The notes: generated by a model from the sequence alone, not told the origin. DNA of 64,000 nt from Schistocephalus solidus (GCA_017591395.1 WEDG01007055.1:186001-250000), one strand, 5' to 3'. Shown: positions 1-12,700, counted from the stretch's first letter. Numbers and translations: made by a program.

Positions 1-1001
1 TTTTGAAGCCATATTCTCACACAGGAGTATTTTAATTGTAAGGATGGGAAAAGAAACCGCCTACCGCTTAGTATTAAGGTGAGGATTAGGACGAAGTTTA
101 GGGTTAGATATAACTTTGAGGTTAAGGTCAGAGATGGGTTTAGGGTCGTAATTAGGCTACATATTAAGGGAAATAGTGTGTTAGATGTAGGATTTACGTT
201 TATGTTAGAACCTAAGCTTAATATTAAGGTGACAGTACAGTTTACTTTAGGGTAAGTGTTAGCGTTAAGAAAGGGGTATATTTACCCTTTCTGGAGTAAA
301 CCAAATGGCCACCTATTTTTAAGCGGGTGGGGTGGTTCCTATTTCCGGGTCCTGTTTAGGCGGCCATATATGGCATCCCTACCGTTTAAATATATTTTAA
401 CCCATTTAGCGCATTAAGGGTGGGTGAAGATTATTTGACATATTATTAGTTTGTTCTTCCGGATACAAAAGTTTATATTTTTTACAGACAGAGTGCAATT
501 CTCCTTTCTTTCCAGATCTGGACTCACAGAATTATTCAGATGCATTAATTTTTGGTTGCAGGACGTATAAATCTTTTGCGTATTTTCAATAAAGTCTCTA
601 AGGCAATCTTTTTTTGGAAGATTGTCTGTTCTTATTAAGTTTTAAGAATCACACAGTTAACGTTGTCCATAGTATTCAAACATTATTACCATTCACGGCA
701 TTTCAAGTATAAGGTATGTTGGCGGCCAAAATATACGACACAAGCCCTCCTCAAGGAAAACCCGATTTTAAGAACATTCGAAACAGAACGTTAAGAATCA
801 GATAATTTCATTAAAATTGAAACTACATTTAGAAATAGATAGTGCATCCATTCGTTGTTTTCCCTGGCAGCCATTTCAATCCTGCCTCCATGACGTCACT
901 TTATGACGAAATTATACTTCTAGCTCATATCATATAACATCATTTTGCAGCTTTTCTTTAGTTTATGTTTCTCACCAAATATATTGCACTTCTTTTCCCA
1001 G
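1..1001. other. Upstream intron sequence of the ELK gene
   Basis: No exon recognised. Bases 60-275 contain degenerate TTAGGG-like words (listed separately). The final 20 bases are a polypyrimidine tract and acceptor for the first exon in the window. The stretch is taken as intron because the next exon starts mid-protein. Confidence 0.6.
60..275 (+). repeat. Degenerate telomere-like (TTAGGG-like) repeat tract
   Basis: Variants of TTAGGG recur on the + strand: gattagg, tttagggttag (about 97-107), ggttaagg, tttaggg, attagg, ttaaggg and tttagggtaag. Flatworm telomeres use TTAGGG. The tract is too irregular to be a functional telomere and is best read as an old interstitial array or a simple repeat of similar composition. 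Confidence 0.4.
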
Positions 1002-1236
1002 CTTCCTCAACTGTCAACAAAGAACTCCATGCCTGAATACAAAGTTCAGGATATCAAAGCTTCGAAGTGCATCATCCTGCACTATAGCATTTTCAAGATT
1101 GTGTGGGACTGGCTGATTGTCCTATGTACCTTCTACTTTGCTGTAGTCGTTCCATTCAACGCAGCATTTCAACGTGACAGCAACGAGCGGACTCTACGCA
1201 ACCTGGACATGGTTCTCGAAGTTCTTTTTATTGTGG
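1002..1236 (+). CDS. ELK channel exon 1 of window: pre-S1 linker, S1, start of S2
   Basis: The exon opens after the acceptor cttttcccag and closes before gtaagg, ending in phase 1 (first base of an Asp codon completed at 16722). It encodes the linker motif [18 protein letters not shown], then S1 ([19 protein letters not shown]) and the first part of S2 (VLEVLFIV). This linker-S1 pattern is typical of KCNH channels. No start codon belongs here: the upstream 1,001 bases contain no exon I can recognise, so the PAS and cap regions must be further left. Confidence 0.88.
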
Positions 1237-3634
1237 GTAAGGTTGTTTCTGATGTTAGCAGATTACTGCAAGTACATGGCAGCGAAACAACTAAGCAGTA
1301 TGAAAAGTATTCTAGCTTTGAAATTTGCTATACTTATTTCTTTTTCTCCTTCTTATTCACTTAGGCCTCCATCTCTTGTCGTCATTATTCCCGGAATGTT
1401 CAACGATCCTTAGCAGTGACCGTTACTACAAGCCATAGACAGGAATATAGATAAACCCAATACGGATTAATGCGGTGCCCTAAGAAGGCCAAATGGGCCT
1501 TCTCGACAAAAACTACGCCACTACGTTTATGACGTGGCATCTGTAAAATTTCAATCTCCATAGGCCAGTGCATCTACTCCACATTAAGGCGCAAAGAGAT
1601 CATACCGTGACCAATCTCAGTTCTCTTTCATCTAGTGACAGAAGTCAGGAAGCAGTGACAGCTAATGTATTATGTGCAAAGGGCAGGTTAGCATGAGCTG
1701 GCAGTTTTTTGTGGGTCAGAACATGGAGGACGATCAGAAGCAGGTGAATAGGAATGACCCCCTTGGTGAGCCTAACCTGTCTGCGCCAGGTTAAGAACGT
1801 GATTGGTTGAGTGTCGGATATGCGATGGGCTGAACGGGCGTCGCATGATAACGAGGGTCCAGGGTCAAGGTCAGGTCAAGCGTCACGAGTGGTGATGCGT
1901 TCGCGGTAAACTACGACAGGCTCGATCATCGAGGCCGTTGGTTAACAGCCAGAAACCGAAAAAGGAGGGTTCAGAAATTGCTTGTGTCCCCCCCCCCTCC
2001 GGCAGGGCATTGCAAAAGCAAAGCCCTCCTACATAAGTGGGATTGACGTGCGCTGAATTCCAGGCAAACCTCGGCCGTAAACCAACTTTTAGACCCCCTT
2101 CCTTAATCCGTCATCCCCTGGGATTTTGGCGCAAATTCGCCTTTATTCCGGACAGTCCCTCTCCCATGTCCTGCAAAGGTGCCCTATAATGGGGAAATGG
2201 AGCGGCTCCATTAAGGCAGTCAGTCCCTTGGTAATGGTGCTAGCATTCGGAAAATAAAAGCTTAACATTTGAAACATGAGTCCAAAACTCACAAAAATGT
2301 TCGAAGGCCTATTTATGACGTTCATATTCTCTTTGAACACTTATTTCATCCCACTAAACTTATCAAACATAATGCTCCTCAGCTTTATGGTTCCGCTATT
2401 AATGCAAATTAAGATTGCCGCCAATCGCTTTTCGCCTTAGCTTCCGAATAGAAGTAGAAAGGGTGAGAAAAGGTGCGTCTCTTCACTGGTTTTTCATTTG
2501 GAGAGGTCGGCCAACTCTGGTGCATCCTGCGGATTCTACTTCATTCCTACAATATAAGCCACGTGATTAGTACCCAGGTCCTCCCAGATTCTTCGAGTTT
2601 CATTGCAGACTGCGCATGTAACATACAGCCCCACTTTGCTTTCGTCTGTTTCATCCAGTCCTTCTTGGTCATCCTTAATTTCTTTTGTCAAGTGACTCTT
2701 CGGCCATCATGAGCGACCACGTCCACCATGTGCGCACAGCTACGGGACTTTCGTGTAAATTAGTATATAGTGAGACTGAATTGCACAGCATCTTCCGCCC
2801 TCTCCTCTCACACCACCTGGCTTCGATGGTAAAACAATGTCAAGACAGCCGGAGATGGGCTCGGGCGCAGTAGCTGGGACAAAGATACACAGCCCGCCTA
2901 TGCGCGCCACACATGCCGCTCTTCCCAGAGCATGTTCCCTTTTTACCGTAAGGGCGAGTTGGATCTCACACGTAAGAGAGCACCAGAAAGGGTACATTAA
3001 GAAGGAGCCAGTGAACCTGAATCGCAGTCCTCCAGTCAGTCACATTACGACAGCTCAACCGTCATGGATTGCATGAGATATGGCAGTTACTGTAAGTTTG
3101 AAGATGTCCACCGTGTGATCCAAAGCATGGTGATTCAGTGACGATGACTTGTGCTGGATTATAGAGAGAATAGATTTTCGCTTAATCTGCCTCACTCTGT
3201 TCCACTCCCCTGACTGGAACCGGTGTCAGGACAAAGTAATGAAGACCGGAAATGGTAGAGGGTGCAGGACCACGCACTCTGGTCCACCACACATAAGGAC
3301 AAAACAAAAAGGGGGTGGCTAGCATCACAGCTGAATGGAGTCGCGTAAACGCCACACTAAGAAGGAGTCACTGCAGCCTGATTCTCAGTCCGCCAGTCAG
3401 AAACTCTGCACAAGCACACACTGGGTGACCACGCGGTGCGCGTTATCCAGTCAGTCGACAGACTTCAAAGCCACGACTTTTAGCACACCGTGATAGCTTC
3501 AAGCGTGTCAGGTTGTTTATAGTGAGGAAAATATGCTGAGCCATCGACCTCATTCCCTTTCCTACCACCAGCACCAGGCCAGCGCCCGAGCGGGTTAGCT
3601 GTATGATGCAAGAGTGGGCACAGTGGCTGACAGT

Positions 3635-3700
<66 letters not shown>

Positions 3701-6700
3701 ACAGTTTGACCATCGTAGTCCGACGATGTCCACCGTATGCTCCATGGGATAAGTAGAGCAGAGACGGTGACTTGCGCGTGATTTAGTTTAAAGTGATAGT
3801 AGACTTGCGCTGCATCTACCGCACTCTCTCCTCCTCCCCCACCTGAGCCAGGTACAAGACAGAGTCAAGAAAACCGGAGGCGGGAGAGGGCACAGGTGGC
3901 TGGCGCGGCCAGAGCCGCCCCTGGGCGTGCCACCACACCTGGCTCGGATCCCACGGAGTGGGGGTGCCATAAAGGCCATATTAAGAAGGAGCCATTGCAA
4001 CCTGACTCTCAGTCCGCCAGTCAGCCACTCCACACAAAGCACACATTGGGCTGACCACGCGGTCCGAGTTATCCCGTCAGTTGGCAACCTTCCAAGCCAC
4101 GGCTTTTAGCGCACCGTGATAGTTTCAAGCGCGTCAGATTGTTTATAGTGAGGAAAATACGCTGAGCTCTCAAACTCACTCTCTCCCCCACCCCCACAAG
4201 CAGACCACTGTCCGAGCCGGTCATTTGTCTGATGCGGAAGCGGGCGCAGCTGCTGGTGACCTCGTCTACGTGTTCTACGTACACGATTTGGCCCCCCAAA
4301 CACAAGCACCAGGATTTCACACAACAGATGGGTTGAACGGCTTACATCTCACATGTGTGAGATAGCCAGAGGTCACGTTAAGAAGGAGCCATCGCAGCCT
4401 GACTCTCAGACCACCAGTCAGCCACTCCACAAAACACACATTGGACTAACTGCGAGGTCTGAGTGTAATTGTCAGTTGACAACCTTCCAACCGCGGCGGT
4501 TAACGTTACCGCACACTCTTCTCCTCCCCCACCTGAGCCCGGTCTCACGACACAGGAAAGAAGACCGGAGATGAGAGAGGTCGCAGGGGGCTGGGGCGGC
4601 CAGAGCCGCCCCTGGGCGTACCACCACACCTGGCTCGGATCCCACAGTGGGAATGCTATATAGACCACATTAAGAAGGAGCCATTGCAACCTGACTCTCA
4701 GTCCGCCAGTCAGCCACTCCACACAAAACACACATTGGGCTGACCACGCGGTCCGAGTTATCCCGTCAGTTGGCAACCTTCCAAGCCACGGCTTTTAGCG
4801 CACCGTGATAGTTTCAAGCGCGTCAGATTGGTTATAGTAAGGAACATGCGCTGAGCTGACGACCTCACTCTCTCCCCAACCCCCATTATCAGAAACTTTC
4901 GAGCCGGTCAGTTGCCTGATGTGGGAGTGGGTGCATTGGCTGACGGATCGGCCCACCCGTCTTCGCGCGCCACAGCACGACCTGGCCCCCATAACGCACA
5001 CACCAGGATTGACTAACTCAGGGGATATGGAGCAGCCATCGCCGTCTGACTCGCAGTCCACTGGTCAGCCACTCATCACACAGCTCATACACTGAGCCGA
5101 CGGCGTGGTCTGGTTGAAGCTTCAGATTGGCAGACCTCCCAGTCACGGTTTCTAGAAACCATGATATACTCTGGTAAATGGTGATTGTGAGGGTGTTGTC
5201 GATGTATTGGTGTAGGTAGTGTGTGCTGATGTAGTTTAGCCTCCGGTGGTTTACCGGAGGTTGTCGTGGAGGCGCATGTGTCCTAATAGGCCCATGCGGT
5301 GTGTAAATGTGCGGGAGCAGTGAGGGCAGTGAAGGTGGGCACGTCGACTGTATGTCGGAGCCCCAGGCACTGGTTCACCAGCCTCCGTGCGATGGATTCG
5401 CAGGTGACCGATCAGACTGATGCGTGAGTTGAAGTTTCGGGCACAGTGTGGGCAGGCGAAATCGGTAGAGGCTGGGGGAATGTCATTCGTGGTAGTGGGG
5501 GTGGCAGGGGGCGCTAAGAATGGCAGGAGCGGAGGGTGTGCATGGTGTATCGGTCTTGTCGGCATTGTGGTGAATTCCGCTGTCATGGATGCGCATGTGA
5601 CCAAATAGGCCCATGCGATGAGTGAATGTGCGAGGACAGTGAGGACAGTGGAGGCGACGATCTCTGCTGTGTGATGGTGCTCCAGGCACTGGCTCACTGA
5701 TCTCTGTACGATGTATTCGCAAGTGACCGACCAGGCCGATGCGTGAGGTAAATGTGCGGTCGCATTAAGGACAGTTTAGGAGAGATTCCTCATCGCTGAT
5801 GGTGGTGGTGGTGGTAGTGAAGGCGAAGGCGGTGGTGGTTGCGGTGGTGGTGGGTAACAGGCGATGAGTAGATGGATGTGATCTCTATGATGGTGGGAGT
5901 AATGGAAATTGATGCCAGGAGTGAGGGTGGGGGAGTCAGAAGGAGGGTTGGCAGAATTTGACGAAGAAATTAAAATTGTCGGATTGTTGGTGCATTGCGT
6001 CCGAAGATGTCCAACCAGGCCGATTCGCGCGCGGAAGATGCATTGACAGCACGGGCATGTTGGCAGGGCCTGGGCATTGGCGGTGTTGGTCCGGGGCGCT
6101 GGTGACTTTCGTGCCGCTCTTATGGCCTTGGCGGCGGTGATCCCGTTTGGCCTCATAGATTGCTGCACCAGTCTCTACTGATCTTCTCCATGCCGGTCTA
6201 TCCTGGGCGAGGTCCTCCCAGGTAGCCGAGTTGATTTGCAGTTCCTTCAGCGATTTCTTCAAAGTGTCCTTGTAGCGTCGTTTTTGACCTCCTTGCCGGC
6301 GAGAACCCTCAGTGACATCTCCGTAGAAAAGTCGTTTGGGTAGTCGCTCGTCGTCCATTCTTACCAGGTGGCCGCTCCATCGCAGTTGCACTTGCCTCAG
6401 CATGGCATGGATGCTGAGGATTCCGGTCCGCTCCAGGACTTCCGTGTCCGGGATCCTGTCTTGCCATCTCAGCTTCAGTATTCTGCGGAGGCAGCTGAGA
6501 TGGAAGTGATTCAGCTTCCTGGCTTGTTTCGAGTAAACGGTCCAGGTCTCCGCTCTGTAAAGGAGTGTCGACAAGACGACGGCCTTGTACATCTTCAGTT
6601 TGGTGTTCAGGTGAATATCGTGGCGATTCCACACGGAGGCTTGCAGCCGGCCGAAGACCTGATTAGCTTTGGAGATCCGATGGGCAACCTCGTCATCGAT

Positions 6701-9700
6701 TCTCGTGTTGCGCGACATCGTGCTTCCTAGACAAGCGAAGGTTTCCACGTTTTTGAGTTGAGCACCGTTGACATTGATTTAAGGAGCATTGTATTCCACG
6801 CTGGGTGGCGGCTGGTGCATGACAACCGTTTTGGCTGTACTGATTGTTAATCCAAAATCGGCGCAGCCTTCGGCGAAGAGGTCCATGCTCCTTTGCATGT
6901 CCTCCTCCGTCACGGTGTTAAGGGCGCAGTCGTCCGCGAAGAGCAAGTCATGGACTGTAGTCGTAGACACGCGCGTTGGAGCCTGCATACGCCGATTGTT
7001 GAGAAGGTGCCCAGGCTGCTCATCACGGTAGGCGTCCATCAGCATAGCCGAGAACATGAGAGTGAAGAGGGTGGGGGCCAATACGCAGCCCTGCTTCACT
7101 CCGTTGGTCACTTCGAATGCTTCGGATACCGTCCCGTTGTCAATGACGCGCGCCGTCATCCCGTCGTGAAGCTGACGCACCATGTGCGTGAACCGCTCAG
7201 GACAGCCGAATTTCTGCATGCCTTTCACAGTCCGTCACGATTCACTATGTATAAGGCTTTTGTCAGATCCATGAAGGTAGTGTAAAGGTGAGTTCGCATC
7301 TTCTGGCACTTCTATGGTAGCTGGCGGGTGGCGAAGATCATGTCGGATGTTCCGCGTTGTCTGCGGAAGCCACATTGGCTTTCCGGGAGTGGTCCCTGCT
7401 CAAGGTGACCCATCAGATGATTGAGAAGGATACGGGCGAAGATCTTCCCGGCGATGTTGAGCAACGAGATGCTTGTGTGATTTTAACAGAGTTGCCGGTT
7501 CCTTTTCCGCTTGTAGAGATGGACGATGGTCGCATCTTTAAAATCCTGAGGAACTTGTTTTTGGCGCCACATCTCCTGAAAGAGTGATGTGAGTTCTGCC
7601 ATCAGTCGGATCCCACTGTGCCTGTAAACGTCCAGTGGGATTGCGTCAGATCCCGGTGCTTTCCCACTGGAAATCTGCTGCACTGCCCTGATGGTTTATG
7701 GTAGAAAAGGCGGCAGATCAAGGTCATTGTTCGTGTACACTTGAGGGAGTCGGTCAATGGCAGCATCGGATATGGCTGATGAGCAATTAAGGACACTTCT
7801 GAAGTGCTCGGCTCAGCGCTTCAGAATTTGCGATTTCTCTGTCAGCAGTATTGTGCCGTCAGAGCTGAGCAGCGGTGCGGTCCCCTTGATACACGGGTCG
7901 TGGATGGCAATGATGGCTTTGAAAAAGTTTTAATTTCATTGTGGTCCGCATACCCTTGGATTTCCTCAGCCTTTTAGATCATTCAGGTATCCTGCATCTC
8001 CCGCAGCCGTTGTTGTACAAGGCACCGGCATCGGAAAAAGGCTGCTTTGGTGGCGTCAGTCCGAAGGTCCATGTAGGCTTTGTGTAGTCCATTCTTTCCG
8101 CGAGTAAGTTGCTGATGTCAGCGTCATTGTCGTCAAACCAGTCCTGGTGTTGATGGCGTACGCATCCGAGGACTTCGAGGGTGTTGATCTAGATGACATT
8201 TCGCAGTTGACACCATCGTGTTTCCACGGTGGCGTTATTATCTGGAGCATGCAGGTTCTCCAGTTTCTCGGTTATTTGGTTGCTGAAATCAAAACAGTGA
8301 GCAGGCAGATTTAACAACAGAGTTTTAAATTTACCTGGCGATCGCTTACCTTGGGGCCTTCGTCGGGGTTGAAGTCGGAGCCTCATCTGGGAGGTGACGA
8401 GGTGATGATACGTCTTTCCGTCGGAACCGAGGATCACCTTGGTTACCAGCACGTCCTGTCGATCTCGTCTCCGGACTAGAACATAGTCCAGCGGCTGCCA
8501 GCGCCGCGATTAAGGGTGCATCCACGTGGCATTCTCCCGCGTCAGATGGTGGAAGAATGTGTTGGTCAGCAGGAGACGGTGTTCCGCACAGATTCGTGGA
8601 AGAAGGAGGTCGTTATCGTTACAGCTACCGAGACTGTGGGCACCCGGTTCTTCCTGCCAGGCAGCGTGGGCAGTCCCAACGCGGGCGTTTAAGTTACCAA
8701 GGACAATTAACTTGTCGCCTTCTGCACAGTCGCCAGCAGGGCCTGCAGGTCCTCGTTAAATTTTTTCCTTCGCCGCATCAGAGCTCGTCATTGGTTGAGT
8801 GTAGGCGCTAATGATGGTGGTGAACTTGTCTCCTCGAAGAGGCAGGCGGAGGCTGATCAGGTGATCATTGATACCACTGTGGCAAACAGGGCAGCTGTCC
8901 CGCGATGTCGTTCCGGATGGCAATACAACACCAGCGTCGCGTTGCTCTGCCTTTAGCCGGCCGCTCCAGAAGAAGGTGTAGCCGGCACCCACCTCCTCCA
9001 TCTGACCCTGCTCAGAGAATCGGGTCACGCTGAGAGCAGCAATGTCCACCTAGTAGCGCGCCAGTTCCCTGAGCGACTAGCGCCGTCCTCCGTTCCGGCC
9101 GGTTGCTCCTAGGATTGTCTAAAAGGGAACGATTATTCTAGGCTGCTAGAGTGAGCAACCTCACTCGAGCAGTGCGGGAGGTACCCCGGAATTTACGGTG
9201 GGGCAATTGGGAGAGGAGTTGTTGTTGATATTGTTTAGATTTTTTCAACCGCATGTAATTGCAGCCTGCTAGCCATGGTCTGCTGCAGCTGTCGTGAGAC
9301 CCAGCATTTGTTAAGGGCACCTTTTTTAACCCCGTCCCCCACGAGTGTGTAAGCAGTGCTGACCCTAAATAGGGCTGCTGATTCATCCCAGGCGGCTACC
9401 GAACTCCAATATTGGTCATGATTTGGGCTAGAGAGAGTACGACCAATTCGCCTGGGCTGCCTGACTGATTGCATGTCGCTCTCGTCGTAGGACGTTTTCG
9501 ACCGTGGGGGAGGAGGGAAGGGTGAGGAGCGAGGGAGAAGGGAAGAAGTAAGAGTAAAGGAGAGGAGAGAGAGAAGAGGAAAGAAGGGCGAGAGGAGGGG
9601 GAAGAGAAGAACAAGGATGGGAGAGGGGGACAGTGAGGACGGGAGGGGGAAGTGCAGGGGGAAGAAAGTAGACATACTGGGTGTTAAGACACACACAACA

Positions 9701-12700
9701 CCGGAGACCCTCACCAGGTATAGCCCGCCGGTCGTGGCGGTTGCCCGGGGTGTGGCCGCTGGGAAGAACCAGCTTCATGAATGGAGGCGAAAATCCGCAT
9801 TCCAGGTGTGTGTATAAGTGAGAAGAAGAAAGCTGTTCGTTTACCGGAATCATGGCTTTATTCGTCTGACATTTCGAATTCTTACTGGAGTCCATCGTCA
9901 GAGATAAAACAGCAAAATAAATGAGTAACATTTATAGGGGGGGTCAGGGGCCAATCAGACAGCAGTGGCGCTAGTCCGGAGGTGACTACGCAGGGCCTGT
10001 ATGGCGGCGCCAGATCGATAAATCGATTGACCGAGTTCTCATCGGAGGCCCAGGCTTCAATCAATTCTCGGCTTGTCTTGCATCTGGCGTGGGCGATGAT
10101 CTTCGTGGCTGTAAAGTTAAACTCGTGACCCGTTTCGTAGGTGTGGGCAGCCACTTGCGATAAACCGTCACCCCGTCTCACAGCAAGCTTATGCTCGTGT
10201 ATGCGCGATTCAGTCCAGTCTGTCCTGTGTAGTTACAGGAACAGTTTTGGCACGGGATGCGATACACTACTCCCGACTGCTCATTCGGATTTAATCTTTA
10301 CTTGATTCTAATGACCTTACTCCGCATGGAAGCTTTGGGTCGGTGTGCGATTCCGACAACAAGTCCCGCAACAATGCGCTCGGTTGCTTCTCAAACGTTC
10401 TTGATATATGGCATCGCATGCCATATCATAAGGGTTGGTTCTGGTTGGGTCGTCCGCGGTCGAACAGGTAGGTATCGCCTTATGAACGCCTTCGGATAGC
10501 CCTTCTGCATAAACTGTTCGTGTAGGTAACGGGCCTCACGTGCTTTTTCCGCCGGGTTGCTGCAATGAGTCTGGATGCGCTTGAATAGTGTTCTCACACA
10601 GCTTTGTTTGTGAGCCACCGGATGGTTGCTGTGAAAATTTAGAAGCTGTGCGGTGTTCGTCGCTTTCCTGTAGACAGCCGTTTCTATTTCGCCGTTGGGA
10701 AGTCGCCTGACGAGTACACCAAGGAATGGGAGCTGCTGCTCTTTTTCTTCTTCCCTCGTGAATTGTATATCTGGGGAAATCGAGTTAAGGTGATCATGGA
10801 AATGCTGCAACATGTTCCTCTTCAGGATAACAAATGTGTCGTTTACGTACTGGCGCCAAAAGATAGGCTGCTGTCAGGTGAAAGCGATATTTTTCAGCTC
10901 TTGTAGGGCCATTTCTGTTACTAAACCGGAGATTGGGGAGCCCATTGGCGCCAAATGAATCCAACGGACATGGCTCTGGCTCTCTTCTATGGTCTGCCAA
11001 AGGTCCATAAACCAAATGTTCCACTGCGGCCAATTGTCACCCTGAAAGGCAGCCCCACCTATAATCTAGCAAAATAGATGAAGTCGAAACCGAAATTCCT
11101 CCAAAACAATTTGCCTGCCTCAATCTGTTTGGCCTCCTTATTCCTGGCAGACCTCCAAGGTTTGAGGATTCAATCGGAAGAAGTGATGGTCTCTTTTGAC
11201 ATGACGTCCTTATTCAACTCCATCCCGCCGAGCTAAGCACAAGAAGTCCTGCGTAGGAAAATTGAGGAGTCGAGGGAATTCCAATGGGCTCCCCAATCTC
11301 CGGTTTAGTGGCAGAATTGGTCCTATAAGAGCTGGAAAAGATCACTTTAACCCGACAGCAGCCTATATTTTGGCGCCATTACGTAAACGACACATTTGTT
11401 TTCCTAAAGAGGAACATGGTGCAGCATTTCCATGATCACCTTAACTCGATCTTTCCCACGAGGGAAGAAGAAAAAGAGCAGCAGCTCCCATTCCTTGGTG
11501 TACTCGTCAGGCGACGTCCCAACCGCAAAATAGAAACGGCTGTCTACAGGAAAGCGACGAACACCACGCAGCTTCTTAATTTTCACAGCAACCATCCGGT
11601 GGCTCACAAACAAAGCTGTGTGATAATACTATTCAAGCGCATCCAGACTCATTGCAGCAACCCAGCGGAAAAAGCACGTGAGGCCCGTTACCTCCGCGAC
11701 CATTTTATGCGGAAGGGCTATCCGAAGGCTTTCATAAGGCCCAACCAGAACCAACCCCTACGATATGGCATGCGATGCCATATATCAAGAACGTTTCAGA
11801 AGCGACCGAGCGCATTGTTGCGGGACTTGGTGTCGGAATCGCACACCGACTCAAAGCTACCATGTGGATTAAGGTCATGAGAATCAAGGAAATATTAAAT
11901 CCGAATGAGCAGTCGGGAGTAGTGTATCGCATCCCGTGCCAAAACTGTTCCTGTAACTACACAGGACAGACTGGACGTAGGTTGGATCGCGCATACACGA
12001 GCATAAGCTTGCTGTGAGATGGGGTGACGGTTTATCGCAAGTGGCTGCCCGCACCTACGAAACGGGTCACGAGTTTAACTTTACAGCCATGAAGATCATC
12101 GCCCACGCCAGATGCAAGACCAGCCGAGAATTGATTGAAGCCTGGGCCTCCGATGAGAACTCGGTCAATCGATTTATCAATCTGGCGCCGCCATACAGGG
12201 CCCTGCGTAGTCACCTCCGGACTAGCGCCACTGCTGTCTGATTGGCCCCCTGACCCCCTATAAATGTAACTCGTTAATTTTGCTGTTTTATCTCTGACGA
12301 TGGGCTCCAGTAAGAGTTCGAAAGCTCAGACGAATAAAGCCATGATTCCAGTGAACGAACAGCTTTCTTCTTCTTTCATTTATAGAACCAGCTTTGTGGA
12401 GCCACAGTTGACACACACACACACACACACAGTACTGACCACGAGGACTGAATTATTCATTTATTAGGCAACCGTCCATGCCACGACTTTAACCGCATGA
12501 TAATGATTCTTTTGTAAATTAATAGCGAAAAGCCATGAAGCCCGCAAGCAGGCCAATATGGGGACTGGGTGCGCAACTAGTCGACTTATCGTCTTTGCAG
12601 GTGCCCTGGCGTGTGACTAACATCTCCGCCTACGCTTCTCGTCTGTGCGGCATAGTTTGTTACCCTGGATGTCGGGCTTAATATCAGCACTGTCCGTTGG

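Larger units (their letters stand above)
5165..9490 (-). mobile_element. Degraded non-LTR retrotransposon (APE endonuclease, RT, zinc-finger tail)
   Basis: Read on the minus strand, the fragments follow the order of an autonomous non-LTR element. An APE-type endonuclease lies at about 9110-8400 ([24 protein letters not shown]), a linker at 8400-7800, reverse transcriptase at about 7700-6600 ([39 protein letters not shown]), a post-RT segment to 6170 ([20 protein letters not shown]), then C2H2/C2HC-type fingers to 5251. Frames are broken by several indels and stops; one TAA at 6779-6781 alone separates the RT core from the post-RT part. The clade is probably RTE-like, by recall. Left edge is near the stop-codon hairpin, and the 5' edge near 9490 is uncertain. 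Confidence 0.85.

Noticed and set aside
3443..3745. Open frames with long Cys-Val runs on the minus strand
   Set aside because: They are translations of the CA microsatellite and flanking repeat, not genes.
6368..6730. 120-codon + strand frame and other + frames across 5400-8800
   Set aside because: They are reverse-strand shadows of the non-LTR retrotransposon coding region.
9235..9931. Open frames of 159 and 167 codons on the minus strand
   Set aside because: They run through the purine-rich tract, giving Leu/Ser/Pro-rich translation with no family resemblance; composition explains their length.
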